A DNA stretch of 64,000 bases from Sipunculus nudus (Eukaryota; Annelida; Sipuncula; Golfingiida; Sipunculidae), in NCBI GenBank assembly GCA_026874595.1, contig CM049309.1, positions 8,953,076 to 9,017,075 on the forward strand, given 5' to 3'. Position numbers and translations under genes: made by a program. Below the pieces are notes generated by a model that saw only the letters and a program-made list of their open reading frames with translations, was not told the origin of the DNA and ran no database searches. Below are positions 59,261-64,000 of this stretch, one piece after another. The stretch's first letter is position 1. Each line of letters begins with the position of its first letter.

Positions 59261-60623
59261 CCTGTCAGCAACTTGTTAAGGCAGGTTTCTGACTTCATCT
59301 GATCATTGATTGACCCCAGAACAAGACTAATTATAACTACAGTTACTGGTTAATAAACAAATAAGAAATGCTATCATACTAATAAGAAATACAGGGGCCT
59401 GGCTCCTGAAATCAGTACGTGGCTTCATTTACTTTGGAACAAGTGCAGGGAGATGCCTTGAACTATAAAGATCTCATAGTGGTTAACATGGTAATTGCAC
59501 CTGACTCTGTGGATGAGCTCCAAATTATGTCATGGAACAGACTCAGAATCAAGTAGAATCATGTTTTCTTTTCTGATTTAATGAACTAACTAAAAAGTTT
59601 TTATCAGTATTTCACAAGCTATTTGAAGTAAAGTATTTTCCGAGTTGTGGTGATTCCTTTTTTGTTCCTGGCAAAGTCACAACCACTTAGGATATGTTAT
59701 TCATACATTGTTGATTTTTTTATTGGAATGATAAATAAGAATATATAAAAAAGTCAATTTGGTGTATACCATGTATCTTTATTTGTGAATTAATCAGTAG
59801 TAAGTCTTGATTGTGGAGTTGCAATTCAGCCATAGTAATATTTTCCAGGGTTGAAACCCTATTATCAGATGATATGGTTATATTCCTCGAAATTTTTCAT
59901 GACATACAGTGACTTTTTCATAAGTTCAAATTAGGTACATTATAAAAGTGAATAAAGCTATATGACACGTGGCAGAAAAGTGAATGATGTTATTTTGGAA
60001 TACCAGTTACCCATTATGGCTTTGTTATGAAGGTAAAACCCTTAATTTATCGGAGTAGATCCAAAGGTTAGTAAGTGGAGAGAATCATACTAACTAGAAA
60101 CCTTTGACTAATTATGAAGTGTGAGATGCTTTTTAACAGTACAGGTCATAAAGCATAGCTGCTAGTGTTTAACAGAATTATATATGGGAAAATCCTACAT
60201 ATCATTGGTACTTGGACATAAGCCAAGTGATGTGCATTACCTGTAAATGTCAGCTGTGTACTTTCTGTTGTATGTAATTATCATATTTGTCATGCCAGAG
60301 TTAAGAACATATGTCAGAAATGAGGAGAGCATTATTTGTGTCTATCATGGAGGGGGAGCATACCTAGTATTGAGACAGAGATATAATTTGCTCAGTGTGG
60401 GTGCCATACTTAATGATCTCATCAAACATTTGATCAGGGTTAACACACCACACGGTTCTGTTGATAAGCACTCTGTGGTATGATCTGGAATGTGGATGGA
60501 TGTGATGTACATGGCCTTGTTTATCTCTGTCATTCACTGTTGATAAATCATTCACCATTACAAGTAGCAAGACAGCAGATTAATACCTATACCTTGTTCC
60601 AGCACCCCTGTCTTGTCATGGTA

Positions 60624-60807
60624 GTTACTGAAAAGTACGAAAAACTTATAGAAAATACCAAAAAAGTTACCGTAAAGTACCAAAAATTTACTTTACAGTT
60701 CAAAAATATATAGCTCCATTCATGATTCTTCTCGATTATTTCCTACTTTTATTGCATATTTCTTTATCCAGGTAACCTTTCCATTCTTTGCTGTACTTTT
60801 CAGTAAC
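60624..60807. mobile_element. Possible small inverted-repeat element
   Basis: GTTACTGAAAAGTAC (60624-60638) and GTACTTTTCAGTAAC (60793-60807) are perfect 15-bp inverse complements. They enclose AT-rich DNA with further TACCAAAAA and GTAAAGTACC words. A related GGTAACTTTTCAGTAA occurs at about 60894. Confidence 0.4.
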
Positions 60808-61338
60808 TTTTGGAAACTTTACAGTACTTGTGAATTGTTTATCTTCAATATAGGTTGAGGATCATGATCGCAGCAACATATTAGTTCATTATGGTAACTT
60901 TTCAGTAATTTTCCTGTCCACCTTTATGTTTAAAGTATTTGTTTAAGATTTATTTTGTTATCCATTAAAACACTGAGCACTTCTTTCAAGATTGGTAATT
61001 CTGTGACTTAAGATAAGTAATCAACTTAAGTACTGCTTTATCACAGAAGGTATTGTGGTTAATTATGATAACTTGAATAATTATTAAACAATCTTACTGA
61101 TATTATCTGTATTTGTTGATGTTTTAGTCCCATGCACATGTTACATGTTAATACCCTGAAGTAGAAAAAATGGTTATACGTTTATACACAGGAAACTTTT
61201 AATGTTTTTATTACCAAGAATTTGAGAAAATTAAAAAAATATATAATTTAATTTGATATTTTTAAAAAATAAAATGTATGTGAAAAAATTATGATGGTAA
61301 TCTATAGTGGGTACAAAGAAACAAAACTGCATAGTCTT

Positions 61339-61396
61339 TACAGATATCCTTGTTAGCAATGATAATCTGTACAGATATCCTTGTTAGCAATGATAA
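61339..61396. repeat. 27-bp exact direct duplication
   Basis: Two identical 27-bp copies (61339-61365, 61370-61396) separated by 4 bp, starting TACAGATATCC. Confidence 0.9.
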
Positions 61397-62504
61397 CATC
61401 AGTCTGTTGAAAAATTTAATATTTTGAAAAAGGAACATGAGTGCACTCAAAACGCTTTAATCTTTAGAGGTCAGAGAAACAGTGTATGGGATAATTCAAG
61501 AATTGAGATGTTTTTGGCTGAAGGTTCTAAAAGAGGAGCCATTAATCTTTTATTGCGCTATAAACGTCAACAGACAAACAAATGGACGGGTTGTATTTTA
61601 CTTGGTCACATATAAAGAAAACCTAATGGTCCATTTATTGATCAGCAGAGTTATGTAGTTATTTTATTCACATAATGTGGAGTGGAGTGATCACGCATCA
61701 CATATACATGTGTTGATCTAAGCTGAATTATACACGTTAACCAGGATACATTGCTTTACTCAGCAGTTGTAGTGTCGTAACTGAATTTTATAAGTGGTTT
61801 ATGCCAGCTTTTGATGCCTTTTTTGGAACACTAGGTGCACATTTTTGTATCTCTATATGTGTTGGCAAATGTGAATGTAAATGCATTTTTTTTCACTGAC
61901 TGAAGGTCAACTAAGCTGTAGGGTTGACCTTTTGTCTGGTACATATGTTAAACTTAAACTTATAATCAGGTCAATGTCACATCATCTTTTAGAAAATTGT
62001 CACAAGGTGATTGCAAGGCACATTTATAAACCATGATGGCTAGAAACTTGTAATTCAAAAGCCAGACATGTCTGCATTAGGTAGGTATTGAAACCTAAAC
62101 TTGTTCAAATGGCCTGGTTACATAAAGGCTGTACAGCACTTTGACATTTTCCCATATTTGTTTTCTAACCAAGAGTCAGTTATTTTCAAGTGATTTGGGA
62201 AACACAACTTGCATATCTAACTGAGGGCCCATTTGTGGATGAAGCTTTGTTGTGATAAATGTTAATGTGGTGATAAAGATATTGTTGTGGCATATGCACT
62301 CAGGATTAGCCCATGCCTTCTTCATATTGGTATTGCTAATGACTGTTTGTATTCTTGCCAGTCCTGAGCACGAATCATAAATATGCTTTGAAGGGGCTGA
62401 TTCACATACCAGCTAATTAAATATACATGAAGTATAGTGTTTTCTCCTTAAATTACTACAGTGTCTGTCAGTATTTTGTTCTAAAAGAGTTTGCCTACTC
62501 TTGT

Positions 62505-62840
62505 GTAGAAGTGGAAATAAGCTTGCACGAGGTATGACCACTGGTGCAAAAATAAACATAGCACACCACCACCTGCTGGCTAAACAGCACAGCTTCACAG
62601 ATTCAGATTTTTCAAGCTTACAACTAGTGTTTTGTAGAACTGTGTTTCTTCTTTCATCTTTCTTTTTTCTATAAAGGAATTGTTGTGCATGCACAAAACT
62701 GGACCTCTGGTCCAGCAGTCTAGTTATGGTAAACAGACACACATGGACTATGTTTACTCACACACAGAACCATAACAATATAAAAAAACAGGTGAATAGG
62801 TGATAGTAAGTTGGTGTGCCTGGATGTTTTTGCTGTGAAT
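62505..62840 (-). mobile_element. TTAA-repeat family, copy 3 (partial)
   Basis: Shares TATGGTAAACAGACACACATGG, GGACCTCTGGTC and TGGATGTTTTTGCTG words with 18244-18758 in the same orientation. The ends are eroded. The DNA from 61400 to 62500 and 62841 to 64000 shows no exon that I can support. Continuing laminin intron is the simplest reading. Confidence 0.6.
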
Positions 62841-64000
62841 CTTTTCTTTTCAGCCAAAATGAACTAATTATGTAAGATAATACACTTATTATTACAAATG
62901 TTTATGTACCTTATATTCATGATTCATGATACTACATTATTAACATATTATATAGTCATACCCCTCATAGCTATATTGAGAAACTATGAAAAACAATGAG
63001 GCTAGCATGTAAATTCAGAGATCTTCATGCATAATTACAACAAGCAACTAAAAATGGCAGGACCAAATGCCCCCTTGTTTAATGTTTTTTGTATCAAGGG
63101 CAAAAAGTGCTGCATACTGGACAGCAATTGGAGAAAGATATACTCTCCACACATAAATATTTTGACATTAACAAGAGACTGCGGGGAGGTTACAGCTGGT
63201 GGTTTAACCTGATACATAGCTGTTCTGAGCAGAGGAGCCCGGGCACTAATCTGCTGTAAATTATTCAGTGATGCCAGCAAATTAAGCAGACAGCACTCTT
63301 TCATCTTACACCATGATGAATTAGTGTTTGGACAAAAATGCAGAAAATTAGCCTGCAATGTTTTAACACTCACTTGCAAATATAACAATAGGTGGAGTAG
63401 GCAGATATATAAATGGGAGTGGTTAAAATGGTAACTTACAGTATGATTACACAAGTATTTATTGTTGAACTATACACCCACTTATAGCTACAAAGTTATG
63501 TAAATGAGCCATCTGTTTTTCTCTGCTGTCCTCTGTAAACATGATTTTCTTAGTTAAGTTGTTGATAATAAAAATGTCAGTATCAACTGGTATTTAAATC
63601 AAATGTTTTTAAAGACTAGGCCCATGGCCTGTATGTGGCACTGTCTATTGGATGAGGATGAAGTTAGCCATACAATAAGAATGCTGCATTTCAATTAAGC
63701 CTTCTGGATTTCAGATATTTAATGCCAGTGCTAGTAATAGTCCAGAAGTCTAATCATTAGTGTGAACTTCTTTGGTTTCTTTTTGCCCATTTGCCTTTTC
63801 AGCACCTGTAGTGTTCAACCCAGGACCCTCTGCTACAAAATTCAGTGCTTTCCCATCTTTATAAGTGTTTAATTGGTGGAAGTAAATGCTTCCATTGTTT
63901 AATGCAATTTTAAACAAAAATATGTACATCTGCAGAATTCCATTTTAATATGGGACTGTGACAAAAAACAGTAGCACAGGCTTCCTTTCATATATATCCT

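Overview
The window reads as AT-rich, intron-rich, transposon-laden metazoan nuclear DNA. The gene families (a laminin alpha subunit, an animal-type fatty acid/sterol hydroxylase) and the dispersed repeat style (elements opening with AGCTCAGCTGAC, GGTGGCGCCACC arrays, long AT, CA and poly-C tracts) point to a marine invertebrate. A bivalve mollusc is my best guess. That is inference from style, not a species identification. No bacterial operons, CRISPR arrays or rRNA are present.

Layout. 1-3.7 kb: small non-autonomous DNA elements and a possible promoter. 3,743-12,169: a complete 8.4-kb Ty3/gypsy-type LTR retrotransposon on the minus strand, inserted in an AT microsatellite. Its two 778-bp LTRs differ at 3 positions. 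Gag carries an N-terminal RRM-type RNA-binding domain, a capsid region and a CCHC knuckle. Pol (protease, RT, RNase H, integrase) lies in the -1 frame after a textbook slippery heptamer that abuts the gag stop and is followed by a potential H-type pseudoknot. One frameshift breaks the integrase C-terminus. 12.2-20.5 kb: MITE-like elements and repeats, microsatellites, a tRNA-derived SINE and possible untranslated exons. 20,533-21,470: a single-exon fatty acid hydroxylase superfamily gene, the only complete host coding sequence seen. 21.7-29.4 kb: a dense repeat block with two copies of a composite element carrying a tandem GGTGGCGCCACC palindrome array, an ~800-bp duplication and a second SINE. 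29.4-32.7 kb: mostly microsatellites.

32.7-64 kb appears to be the 5' part of one plus-strand laminin alpha (alpha-1/2 class) gene. The exon at 54,721-55,013 encodes the start of the laminin N-terminal domain. Two different upstream signal-peptide-like exons (32,757-32,847 and 52,226-52,325) both end in phase 1 with good donors and both join this exon in frame, suggesting alternative first exons about 19 kb apart. The rest of the gene lies beyond the window. The introns hold a large GTCTNN-type minisatellite, a hAT-like MITE, two diverged copies of a ~1.1-kb segment, other minisatellites and a cluster of CAGCTG E-boxes.

Coordinates of genes, LTRs, splice sites and the frameshift signal were read base by base. 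Outer limits of degenerate repeats are approximate.
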